From positions 1 to 64,000 of the forward strand of contig JAGCCO010000016.1 of the NCBI GenBank assembly GCA_017651645.1: DNA of 64,000 bases, in the 5' to 3' direction. Origin of the DNA: Bacteroidales bacterium. Lineage in GTDB: Bacteria > Bacteroidota > Bacteroidia > Bacteroidales > F082. This document shows positions 1-9,306 of this stretch, piece by piece. Position numbers and translations under genes: made by a program. Positions within the stretch are counted from its first letter, which is position 1; the number at the start of each line of letters is the position of its first letter. Under the pieces are notes generated by a model that worked only from the letters and a program-made list of their open reading frames with translations, did not search any database and was not told the DNA's origin.

Positions 1-2148
1 GAGAATGTCATCGTCAGCGGCACGCTCGACGAGGACCAGATCGATGCCATTGGTGGCAAGACCCTGCGGCCCCATTTCGTCAACTATATGGACGGGGAAG
101 GCGAGATGCACATTTGCACAGACTTTACCGTGCTCACGGGCGACGAAACAACACTCGATGCGGGCTGGTATGTAGCGGACAGCGACCTCGCCTACGACCA
201 CACCCTCACCCTCAACGGCGACGTGACCCTCATCCTCTGCGACGGCAAGACGATGACCGTCAACCCCGACAGCGGCAACTCGATTATTGGGGCCTGGAAC
301 TACACCCTGACTGTCTACGGCCAGACGCTTGACTCCGAAACGGCAGGTACCCTCTATGTCACTAACAATGTTGAAAGTAAAGAAGCCATCGACCTGAGTA
401 CCTACACTCAGCACAGCGGCAATGTCGTAGTCAGCGATTCAAATGATCAAGCCATTCATGCAAGTTTCACCCTCAACGGCGGCACCGTCAATGCCACGAG
501 TAAACAACAATGCATCTGGGGCAATGTAATCATCAACGGCGGCATCGTCAACGCCAATAACACTGGAAGTGGGGAGGCCATCTACAACGATGGCAATATA
601 ATCATCAACGGCGGCACCGTCAATGCCACTGCCACTGGTACCGGAGGAGATGGCATCTATGTAAATGGCAATGTGACCATCAACGGCGGCACCGTCAACG
701 CTACTGGTATATACAATGGCATTCATGCCCAGTTTGATCTCATTCTTGGTTGGGCGAACGCCAACGACCACATTCTTGTTAGCAGCTACGAGGCGTCCGA
801 AGGTACCGTCAGCGTCAAGAGCGGGCAGGCGTTCTATTACATAGACGATTACAGCGGTGAGCCGGTCATCATCAGCGGCACGCTCGACGAGGAGCAAATC
901 GAGGCCATCGGCGGCAAGACCTTGTTCCCCTATGCCCCCGTCGCCTACATCGACGAGAACGGCGTGGAGCAATACTGTATCTCCTACACCGTAGTGACCG
1001 ACAATCTCAACTTCGGCGACCTCCCCGATGGTTGGTATGTGGTGAGCGACAGCATTACCATTAACAATCGTAACGTCACCTCTGACAATGCCCACCTCAT
1101 CCTCTGCGACGGCGCATCGATGAACATCAGCGATGGCACGGGCGCAGCCCTCTGGGTTAGCGACAGTCTTACCCTCTACGGCCAAAGCGAAGGCACGGGA
1201 AGCCTTACCGCCATTTCCAACAATAACTACGGCATTATTGCTTCTAACATGACCGTCAACGGCGGCACCGTCACGGCTACAGGCACCAGTTACGGCATCT
1301 TCGCCGACCACAATTTGACCATCAATGGCGGCACCGTTAACGCCACTGGCAACGACTCGGGCATTTACAATGGCGATGCATCCGGCTATGTCACCATCAA
1401 CGGCGGCACTGTTACCACCAACAAAATCTTTTCTCCCACGGTCACCCTCGGCTGGAGCGACACCAACGACAGCATCACCGTTGGCAGTTTCGCCTATTCG
1501 GGCACGCCCACCGTCAGCGTCAAGAGCGGGCAGGCGTTCTGCTATATAGGAGAGAGCGGCGAGACGGTCGTCATCAGCGGCACGCTCAACGAGGCGCAAA
1601 TCGAGGCCATCGGCGGGAAGACGCTGAGGCCTTATGTGATTGCCCGCACCGTGGCAGGCTTTGGCCAAGGCAACGGCGGCTGGGTGCTCATCGCCTCGCC
1701 CTTCAGCGAAACAAACCCCTTGAATGTCACCGGCATGCTCAGCGGCAGCCACGACCTTTATGCCTTCGTGCCTAACCCGTCGGACGACCTGGAATGGCGC
1801 AACTACGCGACCGACACCTTCAATCTTGAAGCGGGCAAGGGTTACCTCTACGCCAACGCCGACACGGTCACCCTCACCTTCAACGGCACACACATCGCGG
1901 CCACTGAGCCCGTCGAAGTGCCGCTAACCTATGATGCGGACGATGACCGGAGGTGCTGGAACCTGGTGGGCAACCCCTTCCCCTTCGCGGCCTACTTAGA
2001 CAGAGAATACTACGTGCTCGACGCTGACGGCACGGGCATCGACCCTGAGCCCATACCCGCCACCACGCCCGTTCCGCCCTGCACGGCGGTGTTCGTGAAG
2101 GCGGTGGGTGTGAATGACAGGGCGGTGTTTAGTGTGACGGCACCATAA
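1..2148 (+). CDS. Modular secreted protein, 3' part of a gene that starts before the window
   Basis: The reading frame is open from base 1, so the gene is cut by the window edge; the first internal ATG is at 88 but codons 1-29 already match the repeat module. The protein is built of repeated units: a 'GWYV...LILCDG' block, runs of short NGGTVNATG-type repeats that should form a beta-helix or beta-solenoid, then 'VKSGQAF..I' and 'ISGTLDEEQIEAIGGKTL'. The last motif appears three times (near 1-66, 865-925 and 1570-1635). A different C-terminal domain follows (about 1640-2148; GWVLIASPF, WNLVGNPFPF). Such NGGT-rich proteins in gut Bacteroidota are surface or secreted. No classic T9SS tail (YPNP) is visible. 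Function unknown. Confidence 0.8.
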   Translation, partial: ENVIVSGTLDEDQIDAIGGKTLRPHFVNYMDGEGEMHICTDFTVLTGDETTLDAGWYVADSDLAYDHTLTLNGDVTLILCDGKTMTVNPDSGNSIIGAWNYTLTVYGQTLDSETAGTLYVTNNVESKEAIDLSTYTQHSGNVVVSDSNDQAIHASFTLNGGTVNATSKQQCIWGNVIINGGIVNANNTGSGEAIYNDGNIIINGGTVNATATGTGGDGIYVNGNVTINGGTVNATGIYNGIHAQFDLILGWANANDHILVSSYEASEGTVSVKSGQAFYYIDDYSGEPVIISGTLDEEQIEAIGGKTLFPYAPVAYIDENGVEQYCISYTVVTDNLNFGDLPDGWYVVSDSITINNRNVTSDNAHLILCDGASMNISDGTGAALWVSDSLTLYGQSEGTGSLTAISNNNYGIIASNMTVNGGTVTATGTSYGIFADHNLTINGGTVNATGNDSGIYNGDASGYVTINGGTVTTNKIFSPTVTLGWSDTNDSITVGSFAYSGTPTVSVKSGQAFCYIGESGETVVISGTLNEAQIEAIGGKTLRPYVIARTVAGFGQGNGGWVLIASPFSETNPLNVTGMLSGSHDLYAFVPNPSDDLEWRNYATDTFNLEAGKGYLYANADTVTLTFNGTHIAATEPVEVPLTYDADDDRRCWNLVGNPFPFAAYLDREYYVLDADGTGIDPEPIPATTPVPPCTAVFVKAVGVNDRAVFSVTAP

Positions 2149-2166
2149 CACTGCATCGCATCATCC

Positions 2167-2199
2167 ATTGTAGAGACGCATTGAATGCGTCTCTACAAT
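2167..2199. terminator. GTAGAGACGC palindrome, likely bidirectional terminator
   Basis: Perfect 15-bp arms (2167-2181 and 2185-2199) with a 3-base loop lie between two convergent genes. The core word TAGAGACGC recurs at 13824-13855 and 62501-62544, so this is also a member of a dispersed repeat family. Confidence 0.65.
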
Positions 2200-2227
2200 T
2201 TTGATTATCAATAATTTGATATTAGAA

Positions 2228-3190
2228 TTACCTCAACCAAAGCACCTGCCCCTTGCTGATGCGTGCGCCTTCCTTCAAGCCGTTCTTCCTCAGGAGCTTC
2301 TCCGGCTTCACGGCGAAGCGTAAGGCCACGTCGCGCAGGGTCTCCCCTTCCTGGACGGTGTATTTCTTCGCCTTCCAGTTGCTGTTTCTCAGCTTCGAGA
2401 GATACACCACATCGCCGCTGTGGAAGACCACCTCTTCGGGATGCTTCAGGCAGTTGTATTGACAGAAACGCTTGAACTTGATGCCAAAGGCTTTAGCCAT
2501 GCTTTCGGGTGTCTCACCTTCCTTAGCGAAGACGAAACGCACCTTATTGTTCTCGTAGATAAAGCGGCCTTCAGGAGTCATGTCGGCCAAAGGAAATACC
2601 GATTTGTCTACAGGCGAATAGGCCAGTTCGAAGTATTCGTCCGCTTTCGGGTCGATGGGCTCCACCTCGTCCTCAGCCAGCAGGCCAAGGGCGATTTGGT
2701 CGTATTGGGTCAAATCATAGAGATTGATACGGTCGATGAGCAACTGGGCATATTTCGGGTTGGTGGCATAACCTGCCGCTTTCAACCCTTTCGCCCAACC
2801 CTCATAATCAGTGATTTCCAAGTCGAATAGAGCGGCATAGCGGGTGCGACCACAAAGAAACTCCGAATGGTCGCGGAAAGAATCCTCAACATTGTCGTAT
2901 TTGCGGAAACACTCGTTCTTCTCGTCGTCGTCCATATAATAGGTATCGCCTTCCCAGCCCTTGTGGCATTTGATGCCGAAATGGTTCTTCGCATTACGCG
3001 CCAACGAGCTGTTACCCGCACCCGACTCCAACAAGCCCTGCGCCAAGGTGATGGAAGCAGGGATCTTGTGGGTCTTCATCTCACGGATGGCGATGTCCTT
3101 GTAAGTCTGGATGTATTCTTCGGGAGTGATGCGCTGCGCGAGGAGGCTCAGCGGAGTTAATAGAATCAGGAGTAGGGCGAGTTTTTTCAT
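2228..3190 (-). CDS. Secreted N-acetylglucosaminidase (GH73/FlgJ type) with LysM domains
   Basis: Cleaves the glycan backbone of peptidoglycan. The 320-residue protein starts with a signal peptide (residues 1-19, ending LLAQ). A glucosaminidase domain follows at about 25-165, with the family's 'SITLAQGLLESGAGNS' (probable catalytic Glu55) and 'NHFGIKC' signatures. The C-terminal third has two LysM-like peptidoglycan-binding repeats (about 215-264 and 276-320, the second with 'YTVQEGETL'). Length and layout match Bacteroidota autolysin-like proteins. It converges on the gene to its left and shares a hairpin terminator with it. The role is probably cell-wall remodelling or daughter-cell separation. 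Confidence 0.9.
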   Translation of the reverse strand: MKKLALLLILLTPLSLLAQRITPEEYIQTYKDIAIREMKTHKIPASITLAQGLLESGAGNSSLARNAKNHFGIKCHKGWEGDTYYMDDDEKNECFRKYDNVEDSFRDHSEFLCGRTRYAALFDLEITDYEGWAKGLKAAGYATNPKYAQLLIDRINLYDLTQYDQIALGLLAEDEVEPIDPKADEYFELAYSPVDKSVFPLADMTPEGRFIYENNKVRFVFAKEGETPESMAKAFGIKFKRFCQYNCLKHPEEVVFHSGDVVYLSKLRNSNWKAKKYTVQEGETLRDVALRFAVKPEKLLRKNGLKEGARISKGQVLWLR

Positions 3191-3202
3191 TTCATTTGTG
3201 AT

Positions 3203-3376
3203 TTCTGACTATGGCCTATGACTATGGCAAATGGCTAATGACTATGGCTGTTTCAACAAGCTGTTTAGCTTTTAGTCGTTAGCATATAGCTTTTAGCAAA
3301 CATGTATTTGAGCTAATTGCTAAAGGCTAACAGCTAACAGCCATAATTGCCATAGGCCATAGTCATCTGCCATAGT
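3203..3376. repeat. Word-palindrome repeat (TATGGC/TTAGC family)
   Basis: Left half is made of words such as GACTATGGC and GCTTTTAGC, right half of their complements (GCTAACAGC, GCCATAGTC), so the whole is a long imperfect palindrome. It fills the gap between two divergent genes. Related arrays are at 4101, 7110, 19049, 52190, 53030, 54310 and 61683. Confidence 0.75.
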
Positions 3377-3444
3377 AAAACAACGCAAAATCCCTAAAAA
3401 ACGTATAAATCCAAAATAAAACGCCCTAACTCCGAAAAAAACCG

Positions 3445-3452
3445 TATCTTTG
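3445..3452 (+). promoter_or_regulatory. Bacteroidota -7 box (TATCTTTG) of rsmG
   Basis: TAnnTTTG match 20 bases before the rsmG start codon. Confidence 0.6.
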
Positions 3453-3472
3453 AAGCCAATTTTTGCGAATCT

Positions 3473-4099
3473 ATGGACACAACCAGCCTTTTCAAATACT
3501 TCCCTGAGCTGAGCGACAAGCAGAAGGAACAGTATAACCAACTGAAAGACTTATATTTGGACTGGAACAGCAAAATCAATGTCATCTCGCGCAAGGACAT
3601 GGAGCACTTCTATGAGCACCATGTGCTGCATTCGTTGGCTATCGCCAAATACTTCGAACTACTGCCTGGCATGAAGGTCATGGACTTGGGCACGGGTGGC
3701 GGTTTCCCCGGTATTCCTTTGACTATCCTGTTCCCGCAAACGGAGTTTTACCTCATCGACGGTACAGGCAAGAAGATCAAGGTGGTAAACGCCGTGAAGG
3801 AGGCTATCGGCTTGGAAAACGTGGTGGCAGAACAAAAACGCGCCGAAGAAGTGAAGGAGAAGTTCGATGTGATTACAGGTCGTGCGGTGATGACTTTGCC
3901 CGAAATCGCCAACCTTGCCGGAAACAAATTGAGAATCAGAGGCGACGCTGAGGCTGGCGGTATCCTTTATCTGAAAGGTGGCGACCTCACCGAGGAGTTT
4001 AAGGCGTTGAACCGCTACTGGAAGCACAAACAAGTGGCGATTAGCAAATGGTTTAAAGAGGAGTATTTTATGGAGAAGTTTGTGGTACATTTATATTAG
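3473..4099 (+). CDS. rsmG: 16S rRNA (guanine-527 N7)-methyltransferase RsmG
   Basis: Methylates G527 of 16S rRNA in the 530 loop using S-adenosylmethionine; loss in many bacteria gives low-level streptomycin resistance. The 208-residue protein has the usual family length. The SAM-binding motif 'VMDLGTGGGFPGIPL' is near residues 69-83, preceded by 'HHVLHSLAI' and followed by 'ITGRAV', all RsmG hallmarks. The ATG at 3473 fits the -7 box 20 bases upstream. It is transcribed alone; a word-palindrome follows the stop. Confidence 0.95.
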   Translation: MDTTSLFKYFPELSDKQKEQYNQLKDLYLDWNSKINVISRKDMEHFYEHHVLHSLAIAKYFELLPGMKVMDLGTGGGFPGIPLTILFPQTEFYLIDGTGKKIKVVNAVKEAIGLENVVAEQKRAEEVKEKFDVITGRAVMTLPEIANLAGNKLRIRGDAEAGGILYLKGGDLTEEFKALNRYWKHKQVAISKWFKEEYFMEKFVVHLY

Positions 4100-4100
4100 A

Positions 4101-4242
4101 TGCTGCTGGCTGCTGGCTACTGGCAATTGGCAATTAGCTATTAGCAATTAGCTGTTAGCCTTAGAGCCACAAAAGCTAATGGCTAACAGCTAAAAGCTAA
4201 CGGCCAAACATGCCAGAAGCCAAAAGCCAGAAGCCAAAAGCA
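4101..4242. repeat. Word-palindrome repeat (TTAGC/CTGGC family)
   Basis: Left side GGCTACTGGC, TTAGCTATTAGC, TTAGCTGTTAGC; right side GCTAATGGC, TAACAGC, AAGCCAGAAGCC. Fills most of the gap between rsmG and the M16 peptidase gene. Confidence 0.75.
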
Positions 4243-4297
4243 GACAAAACAAAAAACGAAAGTCAGATTTCACAATAATAATATAATCTAAAGTACG

Positions 4298-7105
4298 ATG
4301 AAAAAATTGACACTAACCCTTTTGACAGTGCTTGCAATGAGCGCGACAATGTTCGCCCAGCAAGCCATGCCCGTGCCCTTCGACCAGAACGTCAGAAGAG
4401 GCAAACTGGAGAACGGATTGACCTACTACATCCGTCACAACGAGAAACCCGCCCAACGCGCCAACTTCTACATCGCGCAGAAGGTCGGTTCCATCCTTGA
4501 AGAAGAGAACCAACGCGGTCTCGCCCACTTCTTGGAACACATGGCCTTCAACGGTCTGGAGCACTTCCCCAAGAAAGCCATGCTGGATTATATGGAGCGC
4601 AATGGCGTGAAATTCGGCACCAACGTGAATGCCTGGACGAGCTTTGAGCAAACCGTCTATATGCTCAACAACGTCCCCACCACCAACCCCGGCCTGGTGG
4701 ATTCCTGCCTTCTCGTCCTGCACGACTGGTCGAGCTTCATCTCCCTCGAGGATGACGAGATCGAGAGCGAGCGTGGCGTCATCTTGGAGGAGATGCGTCA
4801 AGGACTGGATGCACAGTCGCGTATCTACGACAAGATTTTGCCCGAAATCTACCCCAATAGCCCTTACGGCGTTCCCATGCCCATCATCGGCACCGAGGAA
4901 GTCGTGGCCCATTTCGACCATCAGTTCCTCCGCGACTACTATCACAAATGGTATCGTCCCGACCTTCAGGGCATCATCATCATCGGTGACATCGACGTGA
5001 ATCAAATCGAGAACCGCCTGAAGGAAATGTTCGCCGACATCCCCGCTCCCGTGGATCCCGCCGAGCGCGTCTACTTCCCCGTGGCCGACAACAAAGAGCC
5101 TATCGTGAGCATCGCCACCGATGTGGAAGAGACCAACTACAACATCATGGTGTCATACAAACATGACATTGTACCGTTTGAAGAAAGAGGCGACGTCCAA
5201 TACTGGGTTAAAGGCTACATCGACGAACTGGTTTCCACCATGTACAACAACCGCATGGAAGAGCTGACCCAGAAGGCCAACCCGCCCTTCATCTACGGCT
5301 ACGGCTACTACGGCACCTTCTTCATCAGCGATACCAAGGACGCTTGGACGACCTACGCCGTCGCCAAGGATAAGGACGGCATCGACGAGGCCCTCAACGC
5401 CATGGTGGCCGAGAACAAGCGTATGCAGCAATACGGCTTCACCGCCTCCGAGTTTGAGCGCGCCAAGGCCGACCTGATGAAACGCATCGAGAACCAATAC
5501 GACGAACGCGACAAGCAGGAAACCAGCCGTTACTTCTATCCCATCCTCAGCCACTTCCTCACCAACGAGCCGCTGATGGGCATCGAAAACGAGTACATGC
5601 TGCTCAGCCAAGTGCTGCCAGCCATTCCCGTGGAAGCCATCAACGAATATGCCAAGGAGGAACTCATCCGTGAAGACAACATCGTCATCACGCTGACCGG
5701 TCCCGAGAAGGAAGGCGAAGTGCTGCCCACCAAGGAAGATCTCCTCGCCCTGTTCAACAAGGCCAAGGAAGTCGAGGTTGAACCTTACACTGAGACCCTC
5801 AGCAACGAGCCCCTCATCGCCACGCTGCCCGTGAAAGGCGCCATCGAGAGCAAGAAACACGACGACACCTTCGACGTCACCATCCTCACCTTGAAAAACG
5901 GCGTGAAGGTCATCTACAAACCCACCACCTTCAAGGACGACGAGATCCTGATGTCAGCCTACAGCTTCGGCGGTTATTCCGTCATGGACCAGAGCGACCC
6001 CTACACCCTGCAGCAACTCAACGAGCTGGCCGGATTGGGCGGCTTAGGCAACTTCAGCGCCATCGACCTGCCTAAGGTCTTGGCTGGCAAGAAGGTCAGG
6101 GTCAGCGGCAGTGTCAACACCTTCACCGAAGGCGTTACTGGCAACTGCTCCGTTAAAGACCTGGAGACCATGATGCAACTCACCTATTTGGCTTTCGGGA
6201 CACCTCGTAGCGACGAAGAAGCTTACCAGTCCTACATCACCCGTACCAAAGCCATGCTGGCCAATATCGAGTCGAACCCCGATGTCGCCTTTAGCGACAA
6301 CCTCATCTTCGCCCTGTTCGACAACCACCCGCTCCGCAAGCGCATGAAGGCCGAAGACTACGACAAGATCGACTATGCCAAAGCCCTGAAGCTCTATGCC
6401 GACCGTTTCAAGGATGCCAACAACTTTGTGTTCACCTTCGTGGGTAACATCGATCCTGAGACCTTCGAACCCTTGGTTGAGCAATACATCGGTGCCCTGA
6501 AGACCAAGAAAAACGACGAGAAGTGGACCACCAACGTGCCTGCCATCACCGACAAGGACGTCAACTGCCACTACACCAAGGCCATGGAGAACCCAAAGGT
6601 CACCTGCTACATGGTCTATAACGGCGACATGGAATTCAACCGCAAGAACCAACTGGTCATGCAGGCCTTGAGCGACGTGATGGATATCGTCTACACCGAG
6701 AAGATCCGTGAAGACAAAGGCGGCACCTATGGTGTGGGCGTCAACGGCAACCTGAACAACCGTCCGAAAGAAAGCTTCATGTTCCTCATCGGCTTCAACA
6801 CCAACAAGGATATGTATGAGAAGCTGATGGGCATCGCCAAAGCCGAGCTTCAGAATGTGGCCAACCAAGGTCCGCGTCCTGAAGACCTCAAGAAGGTGAA
6901 GGAGTTCCTCATCAAGAAGCACGCCGAAGACCTGGAGAACAACCGTTATTGGATGAACTGCATCCAGACGCTGGACTGCGACGGCTACAACCCGATGGCC
7001 AACTACAACGACATCATCAACGCCATCACCTCTGACGATGTGGCCAACATGGCGAAGGCTGTGCTGAATGGCTACAAGAAGGAAGTCGTGCAAATCCCTG
7101 AATAA
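4298..7105 (+). CDS. M16 family zinc metallopeptidase (insulinase/pitrilysin-like), secreted
   Basis: Predicted periplasmic or surface zinc protease that degrades peptides. A signal peptide (1-20, ending MFAQ) precedes the N-terminal M16 domain. The inverted zinc motif HxxEH is at His77-Phe-Leu-Glu80-His81, and the third ligand fits Glu157 in 'ESERGVILEE', 76 residues on, as in pitrilysin. At 935 residues it carries the full four-domain fold; the second, inactive half has the 'REDKGGTYGVGV' type motif near residue 805. It stands alone between two word-palindromes, so no partner can be inferred from operon context. Confidence 0.93.
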   Translation: MKKLTLTLLTVLAMSATMFAQQAMPVPFDQNVRRGKLENGLTYYIRHNEKPAQRANFYIAQKVGSILEEENQRGLAHFLEHMAFNGLEHFPKKAMLDYMERNGVKFGTNVNAWTSFEQTVYMLNNVPTTNPGLVDSCLLVLHDWSSFISLEDDEIESERGVILEEMRQGLDAQSRIYDKILPEIYPNSPYGVPMPIIGTEEVVAHFDHQFLRDYYHKWYRPDLQGIIIIGDIDVNQIENRLKEMFADIPAPVDPAERVYFPVADNKEPIVSIATDVEETNYNIMVSYKHDIVPFEERGDVQYWVKGYIDELVSTMYNNRMEELTQKANPPFIYGYGYYGTFFISDTKDAWTTYAVAKDKDGIDEALNAMVAENKRMQQYGFTASEFERAKADLMKRIENQYDERDKQETSRYFYPILSHFLTNEPLMGIENEYMLLSQVLPAIPVEAINEYAKEELIREDNIVITLTGPEKEGEVLPTKEDLLALFNKAKEVEVEPYTETLSNEPLIATLPVKGAIESKKHDDTFDVTILTLKNGVKVIYKPTTFKDDEILMSAYSFGGYSVMDQSDPYTLQQLNELAGLGGLGNFSAIDLPKVLAGKKVRVSGSVNTFTEGVTGNCSVKDLETMMQLTYLAFGTPRSDEEAYQSYITRTKAMLANIESNPDVAFSDNLIFALFDNHPLRKRMKAEDYDKIDYAKALKLYADRFKDANNFVFTFVGNIDPETFEPLVEQYIGALKTKKNDEKWTTNVPAITDKDVNCHYTKAMENPKVTCYMVYNGDMEFNRKNQLVMQALSDVMDIVYTEKIREDKGGTYGVGVNGNLNNRPKESFMFLIGFNTNKDMYEKLMGIAKAELQNVANQGPRPEDLKKVKEFLIKKHAEDLENNRYWMNCIQTLDCDGYNPMANYNDIINAITSDDVANMAKAVLNGYKKEVVQIPE

Positions 7106-7109
7106 AATT

Positions 7110-7187
7110 TGGCTGTTAGCTATTAGCCCTTAGCTGTTAGCTTAGTTGCTGACGAGCTAATGGCTAACAGCTAAAAGCTAACAGCCC
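7110..7187. repeat. Word-palindrome repeat (TTAGC family)
   Basis: Left arm GGCTGTTAGCTATTAGC, right arm GCTAAAAGCTAACAGCC around a short centre; lies just after the M16 gene stop and may serve as its terminator. Confidence 0.75.
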
Positions 7188-7235
7188 ATTTTTTGAATTT
7201 TGAATCTTTGAATATTAAATCTTAAATAAAACGTT

Positions 7236-8849
7236 ATGACAGAAAAACTCACATTGAGAGACAACCCCACCATGCGGTGGATTGCCTTGTTGCTCTTGGC
7301 CTTGGCCATGTTTTGCGCCTACATCTTCATGGACATCCTGTCCCCCATCAAGGACCTGATGCAAACCGAACGTGGCTGGGACAGCCTCGCCTTCGGCACC
7401 ATGCAAGGCGCTGAGACCTTCCTGAACGTCTTCGTGTTCTTCCTCATCTTCGCCGGTATCATCCTCGACAAGATGGGTGTGCGTTTCACGGCTGTGCTTT
7501 CGGGTGCTGTGATGCTCATCGGCGGTCTCATCAAGTACTACGCCATCAGCGAGTCGTTCTACGGCAGTGGTGCTGAAAGATGGTTCACTGAAAACCTCAA
7601 TTACATCCCGCTCTTCGACGAGTTGGGTGTTTCGCCTTTCTACAGAGGCATGCCTGCTTCCGCCAAGTTAGCCGCCGTCGGCTTCATGATTTTCGGCTGC
7701 GGCACGGAGATGGCTGGTATCACGGTGAGCCGTGGTATCGTGAAGTGGTTCAAGGGTCGTGAGACGGCTCTGGCCATGGGTTCTGAGATGGCTTTGGCCC
7801 GTCTGGGTGTGGCCACCTGCATGATCTTCTCGCCCTACTTCGCCAAACTCGGTGGCAGCATCAACGTGAGCCGTTCCGTGGCCTTCGGCGTGGTGCTCCT
7901 CTGCATCGCCCTCATCATGTTCGTGGTATACTTCTTCATGGACAAGAAACTCGATGCCCAGACCGGCGAAGCCGAAGAGAAAGACGACCCGTTCAAAGTC
8001 AGCGACATCGGCAAGATCCTGTCGAGTCTCGGTTTCTGGCTGGTCGCCTTGCTTTGCGTGCTGTATTACAGCGCCATCTTCCCGTTCCAGAAGTACGCTG
8101 TCAACATGCTGCAGTGCAACCTGACGCTGACTGAGCCCGCCGCTGGTTCGTTCTGGGCCGGCGACACCGTCACCATCATCCAATACATCATCATGCTTGT
8201 GGTGGCCGTCTGCTCGTTTGCCAGCAACTTCTCGAAGAAGAAAGGCATGAAGTTCGGTCTGATGGCCGTTGCCGTCGTCGCCCTGATAGTCTATTGCTAC
8301 ATGGGTTACATGCGTGGCACTGCCGAGACCATCTTCGCCGTGTTCCCGCTGTTGGCCGTGGCCATCACGCCTATCCTCGGCAGCTATGTCGACAATAAGG
8401 GTAAGGCCGCTTCCATGCTGATGATCGGTTCGTTGCTGCTCATCATCTGCCACCTCACCTTCGCCTTCATCCTGCCCATGTTCAAGGGTAACGCTGTCGG
8501 TGGTGTCGTTGTGGCCTATGTGACCATCCTGGTGTTGGGTGCCTCGTTCTCACTGGTGCCTGCCGCCTTGTGGCCGAGTGTGCCGAAACTGGTGGACGAA
8601 AAGATTATCGGTTCGGCCTACGCCCTCATCTTCTGGATCCAGAACATCGGTCTGTGGCTGTTCCCGCTGCTCATCGGTAAGGTGTTGGAGAACACCAATC
8701 CTGGCGTCGATGACCCGGTGGCCCTCAACTACACCTGGCCGTTGGTCATGTTGGCCTGCCTCGGCGTGGCCGCTTTGATCATCGGTATCATCCTGAAGCG
8801 CGTGGATGCCAAGAAGCACCTCGGACTGGAGGAACCGAATATCAAATAA
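7236..8849 (+). CDS. Major facilitator superfamily transporter
   Basis: A 537-residue integral membrane protein with about 12 hydrophobic segments. Between the second and third is 'AGIILDKMGVRFTAVLSG', a variant of the MFS motif G-x3-D-R/K-x-G-R. A soluble loop rich in Asp, Glu and Lys (about 232-255, 'GEAEEKDDPF') sits mid-protein, as in two-times-six MFS proteins. The substrate cannot be read from sequence. It is a single gene, closed by a strong bidirectional terminator. Confidence 0.88.
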   Translation: MTEKLTLRDNPTMRWIALLLLALAMFCAYIFMDILSPIKDLMQTERGWDSLAFGTMQGAETFLNVFVFFLIFAGIILDKMGVRFTAVLSGAVMLIGGLIKYYAISESFYGSGAERWFTENLNYIPLFDELGVSPFYRGMPASAKLAAVGFMIFGCGTEMAGITVSRGIVKWFKGRETALAMGSEMALARLGVATCMIFSPYFAKLGGSINVSRSVAFGVVLLCIALIMFVVYFFMDKKLDAQTGEAEEKDDPFKVSDIGKILSSLGFWLVALLCVLYYSAIFPFQKYAVNMLQCNLTLTEPAAGSFWAGDTVTIIQYIIMLVVAVCSFASNFSKKKGMKFGLMAVAVVALIVYCYMGYMRGTAETIFAVFPLLAVAITPILGSYVDNKGKAASMLMIGSLLLIICHLTFAFILPMFKGNAVGGVVVAYVTILVLGASFSLVPAALWPSVPKLVDEKIIGSAYALIFWIQNIGLWLFPLLIGKVLENTNPGVDDPVALNYTWPLVMLACLGVAALIIGIILKRVDAKKHLGLEEPNIK

Positions 8850-8866
8850 CAACCAACTATAAGATG

Positions 8867-8894
8867 AAAAAAGGCGACCGCGGTCGCCTTTTTT
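8867..8894. terminator. Bidirectional Rho-independent terminator
   Basis: Perfect GC-rich stem GGCGACCG/CGGTCGCC flanked by six A and six T serves the MFS gene on the plus strand and the convergent small gene on the minus strand; it touches the stop codon of the latter. Confidence 0.92.
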
Positions 8895-9232
8895 CATTTA
8901 TGCACAAACGGCACCTCGCACATATTCAAGATTTCCATCACAAAAGCCCGCTCACGGGGACCGAAATGGTCGTCGGAGCGTGAGAGGCGCGTCATCATGC
9001 GCGAGAAAGTGCGTTTCTTCTCTTTCGACATCCGTTTCAAAGTCTCGTAGGCTTGTTTCTGCAATTCGTTTTTCGAAACGGGGACGAAACCCTTGGTGTC
9101 AAACTCCAACTCCTTCAAGCAGGCATCAAGGCATTCCTGCTCAGTTTTGTGGGTCTGGAAATCGGCATCGGCAAGATTGTATAGCACACTGGCGACAGCG
9201 GTTTTTTCTTCTGCGGTGAATTTTTCGTCCAT
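8894..9232 (-). CDS. Small TerB-like helical protein, uncharacterised
   Basis: Predicted 112-residue soluble, helical protein. The open frame extends to 9289, but the extra 19 residues would read through the promoter, and the Met at 9232 (MDEKFTAEEK) begins a normal protein. The pattern of helices, the acidic patch and the end 'GPRERAFVMEILNMC' recall TerB/tellurite-resistance-like domains, which bind metal or sense stress at membranes. This is a fold-level guess only. It is divergent from the secreted-protein gene at 9307. Confidence 0.6.
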   Translation of the reverse strand: MDEKFTAEEKTAVASVLYNLADADFQTHKTEQECLDACLKELEFDTKGFVPVSKNELQKQAYETLKRMSKEKKRTFSRMMTRLSRSDDHFGPRERAFVMEILNMCEVPFVHK

Positions 9233-9249
9233 AACGAGAATTTTTGCTG

Positions 9250-9275
9250 CAAAGAAACGATTTTTTCTAATTTTG
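9250..9275. promoter_or_regulatory. Divergent promoters for the 8894 and 9307 genes
   Basis: On the plus strand TAATTTTG (9268-9275) fits TAnnTTTG, 31 bases before the ATG at 9307. On the minus strand TTTCTTTG (9250-9257) is a near match 17 bases before the chosen start at 9232, which supports that start. Confidence 0.5.
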
Positions 9276-9306
9276 CAGCAACAAACCACAAAAAAATCGA
9301 ATCACT

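Noticed and set aside
439..1893. 484-codon open frame on the minus strand across the modular surface protein
   Set aside because: It mirrors the repeats of the plus-strand gene, has no signal, start site or family, and the plus frame is clearly the protein.
3203..4242. CRISPR-like arrays in the word-repeat gaps
   Set aside because: Units are only 5-7 bases, vary in order, are symmetrical, and have no spacers; no cas genes in the window.
6044..7093. 349-codon minus-strand frame inside the M16 peptidase gene
   Set aside because: A shadow of a well-supported enzyme; His/Val/Asp-rich composition is typical of antisense reading of GC-rich codons.
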